NCBI GenBank assembly: GCA_027946555.1
Contig: JAPEVC010000059.1
Coordinates: forward strand, 62,001 to 126,000
Reading direction: 5' to 3'
DNA: 64,000 nt
From: Gnomoniopsis sp. IMI 355080
Taxonomy: Eukaryota; Ascomycota; Sordariomycetes; Diaporthales; Gnomoniaceae
Positions 1 to 11,689 of this stretch are shown in pieces. How positions within the stretch are numbered: position 1 is the first letter of the stretch; the number at the start of each line of letters is the position of its first letter. The notes below the pieces were generated by a model. The model did no database searches and was not told the DNA's origin. It was given only the letters and a program-made list of their open reading frames with translations. The position numbers were made by a program, and so were the translations under genes.

Positions 1-345
1 CCTGAATATCTCGAGGTTACAAATGAGAAGATTCATCCTTCTGTGCGTGTCCGTCTTGCTGTTGCTGGCCTGGGCTATGACGATAAGAAGCAGTGGAATG
101 CGTCTGCGCTGACGGACGCTGGATGGGAACTCAACAAAAGGGCAGACGGGAGGTGGTGTTGGGTCTACATTGGGCCCGAGGACCTCCCAAACAAGGTCTT
201 GGAGGAATCTTTGATGGGACATTTTGAGAAGAGGATGTTGGAGTTGGCGGGTGGCACCCCCAACATTCTTCAGTATGCCGAAAACATGCGTCTGGAGGAT
301 CTCCAGGGACGCAGCAGCCGGAAGTCTTCCATGGTCAACAAGTGA
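1..345 (+). CDS. 3' end of an unrecognised protein gene (5' truncated by window edge)
   Basis: The reading frame is open from the first base and stops with TGA at 343-345, so these 114 codons are the C-terminus of a gene starting upstream of the window. The piece contains a Trp/Tyr-rich stretch (GRWCWVYIGPEDLPNK) followed by a charged helical region and a basic Ser/Arg/Lys tail (RSSRKSSMVNK). I do not recognise the family. Codon usage is balanced and there is no internal stop or splice signal. The first possible internal initiator is a GTG at 43 and should not be taken as the start. Confidence 0.55.
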   Translation, partial: PEYLEVTNEKIHPSVRVRLAVAGLGYDDKKQWNASALTDAGWELNKRADGRWCWVYIGPEDLPNKVLEESLMGHFEKRMLELAGGTPNILQYAENMRLEDLQGRSSRKSSMVNK

Positions 346-683
346 TAAGACCGAGGGCTCTGTCGAAAAGATGACTTGAAGGGCCTCAGGTCCGCGGTTC
401 GTCTCGCAACCTTGCTGTCTTCTTCTGAATATGGCCCGCTAAGTCCTGTCGGCCGAGGCCAATAGTCAGGAAGGGTGTGGACTTTGTCAGCCTTGTGTTG
501 TACTGGGCACAATAGATAAACCCTAGAATTGTCTATGCCAATAATAAGCTTTGTCTCAGTCTATTGCACCTTCGAACCAGAAAATCGGAAAACAACAAAG
601 CAATACACGACAATATGCTTGTACCAACACAGAATCTCCACTATCTCAAAGATCCGCCCGTTTGTCTGGTCCTTCTTCACAAT

Positions 684-728
684 GTCTATTGTTCCATGAG
701 TCTATTGTTCCATGAGTCTATTGTTCCA
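684..728. repeat. 16-bp tandem repeat, about 2.8 copies
   Basis: The unit GTCTATTGTTCCATGA occurs twice perfectly (684-699, 700-715) and a third time as its first 13 bases (716-728). It lies in non-coding DNA and looks like a small local duplication by slippage. Confidence 0.85.
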
Positions 729-939
729 AATGTAGACTCTTCCAATGCGCTTATTCGAATTATTTTCGTCTTGTACATTCATCCACCGATGTCCTGCTTT
801 CGTGTGGAGTTCTATATGGGCAGTCAACTCACCAACGTCCGTCGACCCAGCTGAAAGCAAGTAAGTACTGTATAGTAACAACGCCAACTCCATTTGGAAA
901 CCACTGTTCTACACAAGAACTCCCCCGCAAACCCCAAGA

Positions 940-1230
940 ATGCCTGCTCCTAATAGCCAGCTCTGCAACAACTGCAAGAACATCCTCAACTACCCCCAGA
1001 CCGCCGTCCTCAACTATCCCCACAACACCATGATCCTTCCGCCTTCTCGGCCCCGCCGTGGTGCGTTGCAGCCCGCCTGTCCTCTGTGTGAGCGTGCTCG
1101 TTTGAATGCTGTGGCTGCGGCTGCGGCTGCGGCTACGGCTGCTGCGGGTGCGTCAGTAGGTAAGTAATTTTGTTGAAAGGTGAGTGAGTTAATTCTAGAC
1201 ATCCATAAGGGGCAGTCGGATGGCGACTAG
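940..1230 (+). CDS. Possible small two-exon protein with two CxxC pairs and poly-Ala
   Basis: An ATG at 940 opens a 73-codon frame with two CxxC pairs (CNNC near residue 9, CPLC near residue 48) and an alanine-rich run made by GCG/GCT repeats. The frame meets a strong donor (G|GTAAGT, 1160). An acceptor (TTCTAG, ending 1198) restores the frame to a TAG at 1230, giving 83 aa. The inferred intron is only 39 nt, at the lower limit for filamentous fungi. The paired CxxC could bind zinc, but the spacing does not match a domain I know. It could equally be chance ORF plus a GCN microsatellite. Confidence 0.28.
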
Positions 1231-1440
1231 AGAGCAGTTGTCTGCGGACAGCGCCCCCTAGAAAGGTAGATAGATGGTGGTGACTTTAACAAAGGTAGGC
1301 AGATTTCTATAGGGGCAAACTAGAATGAGAAATGATTTCTTTGCGATTCTTCAAGGCCGGGCGGCTATCGATGCCTCTCTTTGCTTGTATGCTCTGTAAA
1401 ATGTGAATGATGATGAAGAAGCCAACAACCCCTGATCAGA

Positions 1441-1442
<2 letters not shown>

Positions 1443-1480
<38 letters not shown>
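1443..1480. repeat. (GT)19 microsatellite
   Basis: Nineteen perfect GT dinucleotides lie about 160 bp beyond the stop codon of the MFS gene on the minus strand, so the run may fall in that gene's 3' UTR as (CA)19. It is probably length-variable between strains. Confidence 0.95.
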
Positions 1481-1483
<3 letters not shown>

Positions 1484-1643
1484 CCTTAGGCACGGCTCCA
1501 AGTGCAAGCAAGAAGACTTCTTCTCTCTACCCAACCTTCTAGAAGAAAGATCAATCCAATCTTGCCATCCAGTGTGTCATATACATCGTTCATCAAAGCA
1601 AAAAAACAACAAAAAACCAAGTGAAAATCCCTTCCTTCCTTCT

Positions 1644-3542
1644 TTACACGCCCTTGCCCCGCCGGGCCCTCCCCATCCTCACGACATCAACCCCCAAGGC
1701 CGCCAAAAGCAACGCCGCATTGAACACCGCCATCATGTAGAATGGCGCGCCGCGGCTCAACCGGTCGAACAGCCAGCCGCCCAGCTTCGTGAGCAGCAGG
1801 ATCGCTGCGCCGCCACACCATGAGTACACGCCCGCAATCGTCCCCTTGAGCAACACGCGCGTGCACTTGGGCTGCTTGGTCACGCCGTGACTCTCCAACA
1901 GGGGCGCCTCCTCCCCGCCATTCACCTCGCCGTCATTTGTGGGATGATGATGGGACGACAACGACGACGAGACTGGCACGACGCCGTTTCGATGTGGGTC
2001 TGCCTCCAATACGCCCTTGCCTAGCGAGCCAAGGCTACATACGATCGCGCCGATTTGCGAGATGCCAATGAGCGCCACCAGGAGGAATACCGCCGGGGAG
2101 CCGCCTCGGCCGTCGACGTTTCGGATCTCAGGACTAGCCAGGTTTGGGAATGCGGAATAACCCACGATACCGCACACGGCCGTCACTACGAGGGGATAAT
2201 TCCAACGGCCCCGCCGTCGAGAAAGATAGCCAAAGATCGGGGCGGCGATGAGCGCGCACAGCTGTGCGACACCGGTGAGGATCGAGGCCAGTACATAGGC
2301 CTTCCGCTGGTTGGCGAGATCGTCACCGCCAGGCACGCGCGTCACGAAGAAGATCTTGACAAAGAGTGGGATGAAGGCAGAAATGGCCACCGTCGAGGCG
2401 CGCGCGACGAAGCCACCGAGGTAACCAAGACCAATGTATGCGTCTGTCACGCCCAGAATAACGGCGTCACGGAGAAGTTGGCGGTACGGAAGGAAGGCGC
2501 GCTTCGGCGGCTCGGAGCCGTCCGCTTGGGTGCGTTTCTTGATGCCAAAGAGCGTGCGAAAGCCCTTGCCTTCCTCGCCCTTGAGCTTACGTAGGCCAAT
2601 GTAGACGAACGAGGCCACGAGGATGGAGATAGACCCAACGACGTAGTAGGCGTACTGCAGAGCCTCGCCGATCTCGACGCCCTCGATCTTGCTGAACTGG
2701 GAGGGCAAGGGCAGAAAGACTAGGAGCGAGACGAGGGCGCCCAGGCCGGTGAAGAGGCCAACGTATCCGGCGAGGATGGAGGTCTTGTCGCGCGCGGCCT
2801 CAGCGTCGGCTTCCTCGGAGGAGCGCGAGGCGGTGCGGGTGAAGATCTCGGGGGTGATGGTAGCTTCGGATTCGACGGAAAGCGCAACGCTGTCGCGGGC
2901 ATTGTGGCTTGGGATGATGGTGGGTTGCTCCGCGGAGGAGTCGGACTCGTCCGTCAGACAAGGGAGAGTTGCTGTTACCATGGTAGCTCTGCCAGATGGA
3001 ACTCGTCAGCTTGTTTATATTCTAGTATTAGCATGGGAGGAGGAGAGGGCTCACGTCGCAGTAGCGCCAATGGCGAACAGAATCCTCGCCAGGAGGAGCT
3101 GGGGATAGACATTGCTGGCCTGGACAAACAGAAACAGGGCCAGGCCAATGACGGCGTAACCAACCATGGCGACAAAACGCACACCCAGGCGGTCCGAGAT
3201 GAGGCCCCAGAGAGGGCAAGCAATTAGAGCCACGATCTCATCGACGAACCCGAGGGTGCCGACAATGTCACCAACGCCATCTTGGATGCCGATGAGATCT
3301 ATAATGACAAAGGAAATGCTGCTGTTGAGGAAGACAAGGAAGGAGATGGAGAAGAGGGCGACGCCGAGTAGGTAGCTGAGGGCTTGGGTGGTAGTAGTGG
3401 ACTGCGCGAAGGGAAGATGGCGCATAAGGAGATCGCGCGCCATGATGAGGAAGTCGTTCTCAGGCAATAACCGGTGGTGACTTGAGTCGAAGCTATCGTG
3501 GGGAAGCTGTCGAGTCCTCGTCTGACGCAGTTTCACATGCAA
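1644..3542 (-). CDS. Major facilitator superfamily transporter, two exons
   Basis: Exon 1 (3055-3542) and exon 2 (1644-2988) flank a 66-nt intron with donor GTGAGC, branch-like GCTAATAC and acceptor CTGGCAG; the junction reads GATATATMVTATLP, in phase. The predicted protein is about 610 aa. Exon 1 encodes the first membrane helices and the MFS loop signature GLISDRLGVR between helices 2 and 3. Exon 2 begins inside the N-terminal half, has a long polar central loop (about residues 175-240), and ends with further hydrophobic helices and the basic tail RMGRARRGKGV. The substrate cannot be told; the general layout resembles fungal MFS proteins of the YCR023C type, which is an inference. An internal Met (MARDLLMRHLPF) is an alternative start. 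It is divergent from the sideroflexin gene. Confidence 0.85.
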
Positions 3543-4238
3543 GCTGCAATATCAATCAAGGACAAGGATGGAAGAAGGGGTCAGGTATCTATCTGATCTC
3601 ATGAGATGAGGAAGGGAGGAATAAGACGACGAGCTGTTGAGCTGAGGCCTAATTGAAGCCTGACGACCCAACAACGAGAAAACCAAGATAAACTGGATAC
3701 AGGCAGAACATTGGCCACTATCAGTATCTATCTGCTCATTCTCCAGAAAACTGTCGATGAATGGGCTGGCGGGCTGGTTGTATAGGCTAGACCTGCTGTG
3801 GGAATAACACACCCACCCTACCTGGTACTGGTGCACCAACAAGGCACCTAAGTCCGGGAGTAGACCTGGCAACCTCCTACTGGACACATCCATGTCCTGC
3901 CCAAGTTTACCCCACGTCGGATACGCGGCAGGCCCGTCCCGTCGGCCAATCTAGCCGAGATCGGCCAAACTCGTCGGGGGGGGTGGGAAAACACCAAAGG
4001 GACTGAGTCGACGGTACACACCTTTCGTGGCGCAAGCACTTCCACAACGCAAGTCGCACTACTATGCATGTGTGTTTCTGTCTTTGAGTGACAGCACCTC
4101 CTCGCCATTCACCGTGTCACCCTCCTCTTCTAGGATTGCAGCATCTTCCTCTACTCCTGGCAAGGCCCCAAACCACTCCCGCCCCCCTCTTATCATCGTG
4201 CAAGACTGACTACACCACATACACGATACCCGCCCAAC
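3543..4238. promoter_or_regulatory. Divergent promoter region of MFS and sideroflexin genes
   Basis: About 700 bp separate the two divergent start codons. The sequence near 4090-4240 is CT-rich on the plus strand (CACCCTCCTCTTCT), as is common just upstream of constitutive fungal genes. No TATA box or factor site can be assigned with confidence. Confidence 0.5.
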
Positions 4239-5573
4239 ATGTCCGCCTCTCTCCCAGGAAACCGCGAACTGCCTGAGTCCCGGTATGATCTCAGCACGTA
4301 CTGGGGCCGCGTCAGGCAGACTGCTGGGGTGACCGATCCGAGGTGAGAAACAATAATCAAAAGGCGGACGGATGGATGGATGGATGGGCGAACCTTGGGA
4401 TGCCGTCTCTGCAGTCGCAGTAAGCAGCCATTGATTGTTCACTACCAAGGATTTGGGCATGAAAGGCACAGAAGTTATACATGGGATCATATTGGAAGCT
4501 CTCGCTAATTCCACTTTGGCTACTAGAACGCTCTTTGTTGGCAAGCATGGACTCGAACAGGCCAAACAGGCCATCGTCGCTTACAAGACCGGCCAGACGA
4601 ATGAGATGACGCCCGAGCTATGGCACGCCAAGAAGATTGTAGACTCGACGCTGCACCCTGGTATGCAAACTACAAAAGGCACAACTTGGTGGACAGCATG
4701 GGCTCACATACCTATCCTCAGACACGGGCGAACCAGTCCTCCTCCCCTTCCGCATGTCATGCTTCGTTCTGTCCAACCTGGTCGTGACAGCAGGCATGCT
4801 CACCCCAGGCCTCAAGGTACAGTCCCTCTTTCTCCCTGCACGCTGTCTCCTTTCGTCTTCGCTCACGCATCCACCTACCACAGACAACGGGCACAATCCT
4901 CTGGCAAGTCGCCAACCAATCCCTCAACGTCGCCATCAACAACGCCAACGCCAACAAATCCTCGCCCCTCAGCTGGAGCAAAATCGCCCAATCCTACACC
5001 CTCGCCGTCACAGCCTCATGCTCCGTCGCCGTCGGCCTCAATGCGCTCGTCCCGCGACTGACACGCCTCCCGCCCTCGACCCGCCTCATCCTCTCGCGCC
5101 TCACCCCGTTCGCCGCCGTCGCCTCCGCCGGTGCACTGAACGTCTTCCTCATGCGCGCGGAGGAGATGCGCACCGGCATTGACGTGTACCCGGTGCTGTC
5201 GGAGGCCGACAAGGCCCGCCTCGCAAAGGAGGGCCGGGCCGAGAGCGACGTGCCCAGCCTGGGCAAGTCCAAGAAGGCCGCGCAGCTCGCGGTCGGCGAG
5301 ACGGCGCTGAGCCGGGTGCTCAATAGCAGCCCGATCATGGTCATCCCGCCGTTGGTGCTTGTGCGCCTGCAGCGGACAGAGTGGTTGAAGAAGCGGCCTG
5401 GGTTGACCACGCCGCTGAACCTTGGGCTCATTTTGGTGACGAGTTATTGTGTGCTGCCGCTGGCGCTGGCGGCGTTCCCGACTCGGCAAAGGGTGCGGGC
5501 TGAGGGACTCGAAGAGGAGTTCCATGGACGCGGTGGGGAGGGCGGATTGGTTGTGTTTAATAGGGGTATATAG
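4239..5573 (+). CDS. fsf1: Sideroflexin, mitochondrial inner-membrane (serine) transporter
   Basis: Four exons (4239-4342, 4527-4660, 4722-4816, 4884-5573) join in phase to 340 aa, the usual sideroflexin length. The start is the ATG that gives SRYDLSTYWGRVR directly before the conserved TDPRTLFVGK. Family signatures follow in order: WHAKKIVDSTLHPDTGEP near residue 70, PFRMSCFVLSNLVVTAGML, and FLMRAEEMRTGIDVY in the C-terminal half. Four or five hydrophobic helices are visible, the last just before the C-terminus. Sideroflexins sit in the mitochondrial inner membrane; animal SFXN1 carries serine into mitochondria for one-carbon metabolism, and the fungal member is called Fsf1. All four exons are intact. 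Confidence 0.93.
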
Positions 5574-8500
5574 AGACGGGGAACCCGTCGTGTGGAAAGA
5601 ATACCCCGAGGTGGGAAGGCTTCCAATTTCTGGAGTGACCCAGCATCAGTCCCGTAGATCTTTGTGGTGACGGCACTGTCACTACAAGGTGGCCGTGCCT
5701 TTTTCTACAGAGCTGATAACATTATTCGGCCGCCACCGCGTCCTGTCTGCTGACCATGGATCTCACTGCCGCAGGTCTCGTGCCACTTTTTCGCTCTCGT
5801 CCTCGCACATTCATACAGTCCATTTGCTGAACTATGAGCGCTCGATCCAGAGGCATTCAAGATCCAAGACTAGTCGTAATCGGAGTGTAGGCACATGGTT
5901 CTCGTCGGTGGATAGCTTAGAATACTCAACTTGGATTCACAGCTGAGTGTAAACAAACAAATGCATTCTAGACTTACAGCAAGCGTGTTAGCTTGAGGTT
6001 TCGTGTTGCGCTGTCGATCAAGTTCTAGAGTATGGATCCGCTATACTGAATCACTTGGCTCATTATGCTTTCATTCCCCCCAAAAGAAAAAAGCCTCGTA
6101 GGTATGTTTACACGAAAAGAAGGCATTTCTACCACTGATCCCCAATAATACACGTCGCACAGCAATCCGCCCCAATGTCCCGCGTTATGAAGATCAAACC
6201 CATCCTTCTTCACCCCTTGTACATACCAACACAATCTTGGAGAGAGAGAAAGCGAGAGACAAACGTGCTCACAGTAGCACAAGGCATTAGAAGCTTTGAT
6301 AAGAGAAGATTTTCACAATGCTTCTTTTTATTTAGATGCAACAGTTCCAAGAGCTGGGGCGAACTATACCCGGCTACAGATGCTGTTTCACGAAGGAGAT
6401 GTTTCTTTATGGGTTTCATTTGGAAGGTGAGAGGTAGCGAAACGCTAGTCCGGGTTGCGCTGGGGAAAGTGAGAATAGGTTACATCTGTCTACTGCCGTA
6501 ATATGTTATCTCTTCCTTCTGGCAAAAGATATATGGCTGAATGCTTCAGCAAATGATGAGGGGGCGATTGCACGAGATGTAGTGGGACTGTTTGGTTTTA
6601 GATCTGTGTTAGAAGAACAACCCCCCCTCCCCCCAAAAAAGGATTGAGATAATGTTTCGAACCACTCCAGGTAAGGGACCGAGTGCCCCACGTTTTGAGC
6701 TGCAAATCTGTCTATATCAAAAAAACAAAACCCAGCCAGCCAGTCAGCCAGCCAGCCAAGCCTCGAAGGTCCATATACGCGAGGCTGAAAGAACAAAATG
6801 AGTCCCCTACTGTAGCAGCCTCGCGCGAATCATTGAAAAGCTGTGGTGGGGCAAACACACAGGCTGGGAAGGGACAAAGTGGGGAATCTATTTTGTACCC
6901 TTCCTTCCCCGAGGTTTGGATGTGGACTCGCTTACCTGATTGCTCGACGAAACGGCGATAGGGGCGGGCCCGCGGGGGGTTTTACTATGGGTGTGTGTTG
7001 GGTGATTGATCTGCTAGTGGACGTGTCCCCCGGGGGAAACTCTCGTGCGTGTCTTTTTTTCCCCCTGGAGATATTTCGTTTGGAATGCCTTGACAGGGGG
7101 AGTCAGTCCCAAATGGGCCAAATGGGGAATTACGGTTGCTATATTGGTGCTTTTTTTGGTGTTCTTGGTAGCGAGGGGCTTAATCTCGAAAGGGGGGGAG
7201 GGCTTCGTTGGCAGGAGGCCGTTCTTTCCGGGAGCGCTTTGAACATGCGTGGGTATGGGAGGGTCACTTTGGGTTATATAAAGGTGCCCTGTAGCGTACG
7301 TGGTTTGTCCCACGCCACGAGGCAGGAGGGAGGAGGGAGAGGGGGGCTTTGCGAGACACATCATGCAACGCGGCAGTGGGCTTGTGCGCTGGCCTTATTT
7401 TAGGTACTGTCAACTGCTCCTGGACCGTACCTAATAACCACGAAGCTCATTCGAAGCGAGGTCGGGGAGCTTAATTGCCAAGGGCAAAGGAGAACGCCGG
7501 ATGTGTTGTGCGCTTTTTGAGACACAGCATGCACGCAGCGGTGTGTGCACTGCTCACCCACACCGTTGTTTGTGGCAGTACTTGACGGCTGAGCCGGTGT
7601 TGATGGAGTCTTCTCTCTTTAGTATGAACTTTTTAAAGGGGACACACACTGACTGGTGGAGGCGTATGCTTTCCAGATATCGCAAGCAATGTGTGAAATG
7701 AGAGGGCCGGACAGATTGAGATCCAAAAACAAAAAAAGGAACCCACAAAAAAAAGGCACTACAACCAAGGTGCATATGCACGGAGCTCAACCACACTGCA
7801 TTTCATCGGTATTATTATTAGCCCAGCAATTCCGAACCCGGCAACAGATTTGAGCAAAGACGCCTCACATATAATGAGTCGACCATTTATTAGGCTCGTG
7901 CTCTAAGGAAGACGAAAGTCTACAATGACTCGTACGTGGTTTGTATGTGTGTGTGTATGTGTGTGTGTTTGTTTGCATTCTCGTTGGGCCCGTTCATCAG
8001 CCTCGGTCACAGGTGGATTTGAGAGGTGTTGCCTCATTCTACAGACATAGTATGACGCAGTCAATCTTGAACAGGTACCAGGGAGCCGGTTCGCGTTGAC
8101 GAGGATGCTGAATAATTTCTGTAGGTGTCCGTACAACTCCCATGTCTCTAGGATCCACTGCCCATCCGTTGATGGGTATTCGTAGGATCTATAGTGAGCA
8201 TCTGGTGCCAGGTGGGAATATCACGCCAAGGCAAACCCCAGGCAAAGATTTCCCCACTGAGCCACATATCCACGCACATGGGGCACGTAGCGCAAGGCTG
8301 ACAGAGCGGATCTTCGGCCTTCCTTTATTTCTTTCTTTTGTACCTATTCTCCGAAGACACGTTCACGAAAGCGACACGCTGAAGAATAGTATTTGGAGGG
8401 AGAGAACCGATCTATCTGTGTTGTTTGGTCAGAGAATATAGGAAAACGCTGATGATAATTCAAAAAATCACACCACTTTGTGTGCACCTAGTATGTCTTA

Positions 8501-11500
8501 TTCGATTCCCCTCTTCCCCTTGTTTTCTTAGTGGTGAGCGGAGTATCCCAGGGCCTACCTAGCGTCAGCGGCTGCACAACTGGCGTCACTGGCGCAACAT
8601 ATACTGCTAGGCTAAGCCGCTAACGCCGCAAAGGACTGGACTGGCCCTGGGAGGGCAGGTCTTTCCCCGTTCATCCGTTGCTTCACTGTTACCTTGACCA
8701 TTTTCTAGCGAGGTGATGAGGGAAAAAGGGTGTGTATGTGTATGGTGTGGTGTGATTTCCAATTCATTCTAGATCAGGGTAGCGAGCTGAGCACTCACAC
8801 CCACCCACCCACACACGCACACACATACGGAGATGATGTCAGGTGAAGGGTGGATGAGAATGGGATCGGTTGGGCAATTTCATTTTGAGACCTTTGTTTG
8901 TACAAGATTGATGGGATGGGGACCGTGAGGCAGCACAGTGCGACTTTGGAGGGCCAATGGTATAACTTTGGGCGTTGAGTGCTGGCAAAGCGCACTGTGC
9001 GTCGTAACGGCCAAGGAACGTTGAGTGCCCCGGTCGTCAAGATCATGATTATGACTGAATGACCTCGAGGAATGCACGCGGCTTTTTTTGCACGCACGCA
9101 CGCTTCTGTGAATTCCATGGAAGCGAGTCGGATAACCCATTAATTGATTTGGATTGTAAAAACCTACATAGGTAGGTACTTTCACTTTTTGTCACGACTA
9201 GGAGTCGCAGATTTATGATTACATCAAGGCCAAAAGTTGGGACGACGGCCGGTCCTACAATGCTGGTACTCGGAATCGAGGCAGGGGTTCGTAGCAGTGA
9301 GGGTCGAAATAGACTCTGAGAACTGATGTCACAGAGTCCTTTTCTTCCTCCTTCTCGAGGCCGGCTATGTTTTGCATCAGTAGTCGACATCGCGCCGGAG
9401 ATCTGAAATTCCTCAGGCAGAGGGAGGGGTTGGATTAGACAGGCGTATGTTTACAACTGCCTTGTTCATTCCAATGAGAAGGAGCCTCAAGATTTCAGGA
9501 CTGCCTCGTGTCAGTTTTGAGATATGACCTTTTTCGCTTTTAATCTTGTGTTATTTGCATATGGGGTTCCAAGCTTGCCTGTGAAATGCAGGACCCATCG
9601 TCCAGTTTTGGGGTGGCGACCTCGGAAGCCTGCGGTGGTCGCCGATTCAAAAGTCATCATCCAATTCATCCAAACAGGCATCCACAATCAGGAAAGGAAG
9701 TAGCTACAACTGTACTGACTCTCGCTGTTCCTTTTCGTCTGATGTTGCCCTGATTAGGATGGTCAGCTTTGCAAGGCGGGGAAATGCCACAACAACGCTT
9801 CAGAGATTATGTACGGAAGGTTATCATCAACCGTCCCCTATCTACAGTAGGATTACTGACCGGCCTGCGAGGACGCTGTAAGAGACTCGGGGACAATTGC
9901 AATTGTAATTAATAAATGGACTCGATATAGAATAGAGGGGGATAATGTTTGACCAGACAGAGCTATTCATCATCAAAAGGGCAATACTTGGACAGACAGT
10001 CAGACAGTCAGTGAAAATAAATATGTCCGTTGTATTCACAAAACACATTGGGGCTCCATGGCAATGGTTTCCTGTGTGCGCGCAGGCTGGTTGACAGTTA
10101 GGAAAGTGCACCAAAGTGGCTTGGCTTGGCGCGCGAGAGAGAGACGGAGAGGAGACAAGATCCTGGAGCCTTTCTTTTTATTTTACGGTCCGTCGTCCGT
10201 TTTCATGGTCACTTCGGTCGGTTCGCAACTCACAAAACCACAACGGGATCTGCCTTGATGCACCCCAGGGCAAGGTACTCTCACTGTCGGTAATTCAGGC
10301 GGAGAAGTGATGTGAGAAAGGAAATGCTCCTCTTTTCCTCTTCCTCACACAGTTTCGACTTCTCATCAGTCTTACTTACTTGCCCTCGTTTTCGATATCT
10401 TGCGTCTCTTCCCGCTTCACCCTCACGGATTGACGACCATAAGCAAACCCACCTCCTTCGATCCATCCTCTCCCGCCCAGACCCGGACATCGGAGGTGCT
10501 GAGGTTGGAAAGCTTCACGCCCTATCCCACTTTTAGAGACCTCCCAATCGCAGCAAGGAGACAAGGACCGACCCGGCCTGGTTCAACGAGCTAGCGGCAA
10601 CGGCAGCGAACAGTGACAGCGTCAAGACCGAGAGACAAGACAAGACAAGCGGACAGCCCGACCGATTGAAGCGACAGTTAGCTGGGCAGATAGCACAAGC
10701 AAGTCTCACAGCATAGCACCCACAAACCTGTCGAGCCAACAACAAATTCGCAAGCGAGGGGATAGAAGCCACGAGACTGGAGAGCCTTGTCACCGCGTGC
10801 GTCTGCAACTCTCGCATCCTGCACCTCCTCACGTCCGTTCCGTCCTGGCCGCGCCCCCCCACTGAACCAACCTACGACACCGCGTATTCGCATGCCAATT
10901 CCGCAGTGCACAGCGCACGGTACCTAAACTGTAGTACCGTTAACCTGGTTGGGTTGCCGGGACAAGACGACGCCGTCTTTATTGTGTCGAACTTCCCTCT
11001 TGCATCATTAGACGAGTCGTCATCCTCTCTATTCGACCTCCTCGACACAGACTGACGTCGAAATAACCTGTGCTCTGTTTTTTCGTTCTGTTCGTTCTGT
11101 TATTTTTCGCGGGACATTTGTTTCGACGCATTAAATTACAGCTTTGCTGTTATTGCATTATCGCGAGGCCTTTTTCCTGCATCACCTTGCAGCGTCTCCC
11201 CGGCCCTGCGAACTGCACTGCGTTGATACCCTGTCGGCCCCGAAGCAACCGCGCCCAGCGTCCAGTCGTTCGCTATTCGGCAGCACAGCACCTGCCACCC
11301 ACTTACACTGCCCGCCCGACAGCGTCACTGATAGTGGCTAGTGACAGTGGACTGTTGTGCTGTGAATTGGGACTACATTTGCCGCATCAACAGGCCTCTA
11401 ATCTGCCCTCCCAACGGGAAGTCAGCAAAAGCCAAACGTCCACAAACGCCCCCTCCCCAAGCCAAGTCCCCAAGTCCATTAATTCAAGTCCCAAGTCTAA

Positions 11501-11689
11501 AGTCTCCGCCTCCGTCTCCCCCGACTTGACCTGCCTGGGATTGGAAGTGAGGCTGGTTTGGGTTTGATCTGATCCCCAGGTCACATCACACACCTCAACT
11601 TCCCACTTCCCATTCCAAATTCCTTCGTCCGCAATCCTGCATTCTGCCTTCAACTCGTCAGAGACGATCGCAGCAACCCAGTCGGAATC
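5574..11689. other. 6.1-kb gene-free region upstream of the LAMMER kinase
   Basis: No frame here shows a recognisable protein or a consistent splice chain; the longest ORFs (for example 6843-7403 and 11070-11567, both plus) are low-complexity or lack any domain. The stretch holds CCAG-type short repeats near 6735, G-rich runs near 6960-7200 and 7320-7345, TG-rich runs near 7940-7970, and CACCCACC/CA repeats near 8799-8825. From about 11380 the plus strand becomes CT-rich with repeated CAAGTCCC words, as expected for the leader of the kinase mRNA. The last kilobases are probably promoter and long 5' UTR with upstream ORFs; a non-coding RNA is possible. Confidence 0.5.

Larger units (their letters stand above)
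346..1643. other. Intergenic region with minor repeats and one doubtful small gene
   Basis: Between the truncated gene and the 3' end of the MFS gene there is no long coding frame. The stretch holds a 16-bp tandem repeat (684-728), a doubtful two-exon small ORF (940-1230) and a GT microsatellite (1443-1480). Nothing else is recognisable. Confidence 0.5.

Noticed and set aside
2055..2594. 179-codon plus-strand frame across the MFS gene
   Set aside because: Antisense shadow of the transporter; highly charged with no domain.
6843..7403. 186-codon plus frame in the long gene-free region
   Set aside because: Composition is driven by G-rich runs, with no domain, no splice partner and overlapping alternative frames.
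8540..8640. Short self-complementary stretch checked as a tRNA
   Set aside because: No acceptor stem pairing with a T-loop GGTTCRA box; not a tRNA.
11070..11567. 165-codon frame just upstream of the LAMMER kinase
   Set aside because: No family features and low-complexity C-terminal half; probably an upstream ORF in the kinase leader rather than a gene.
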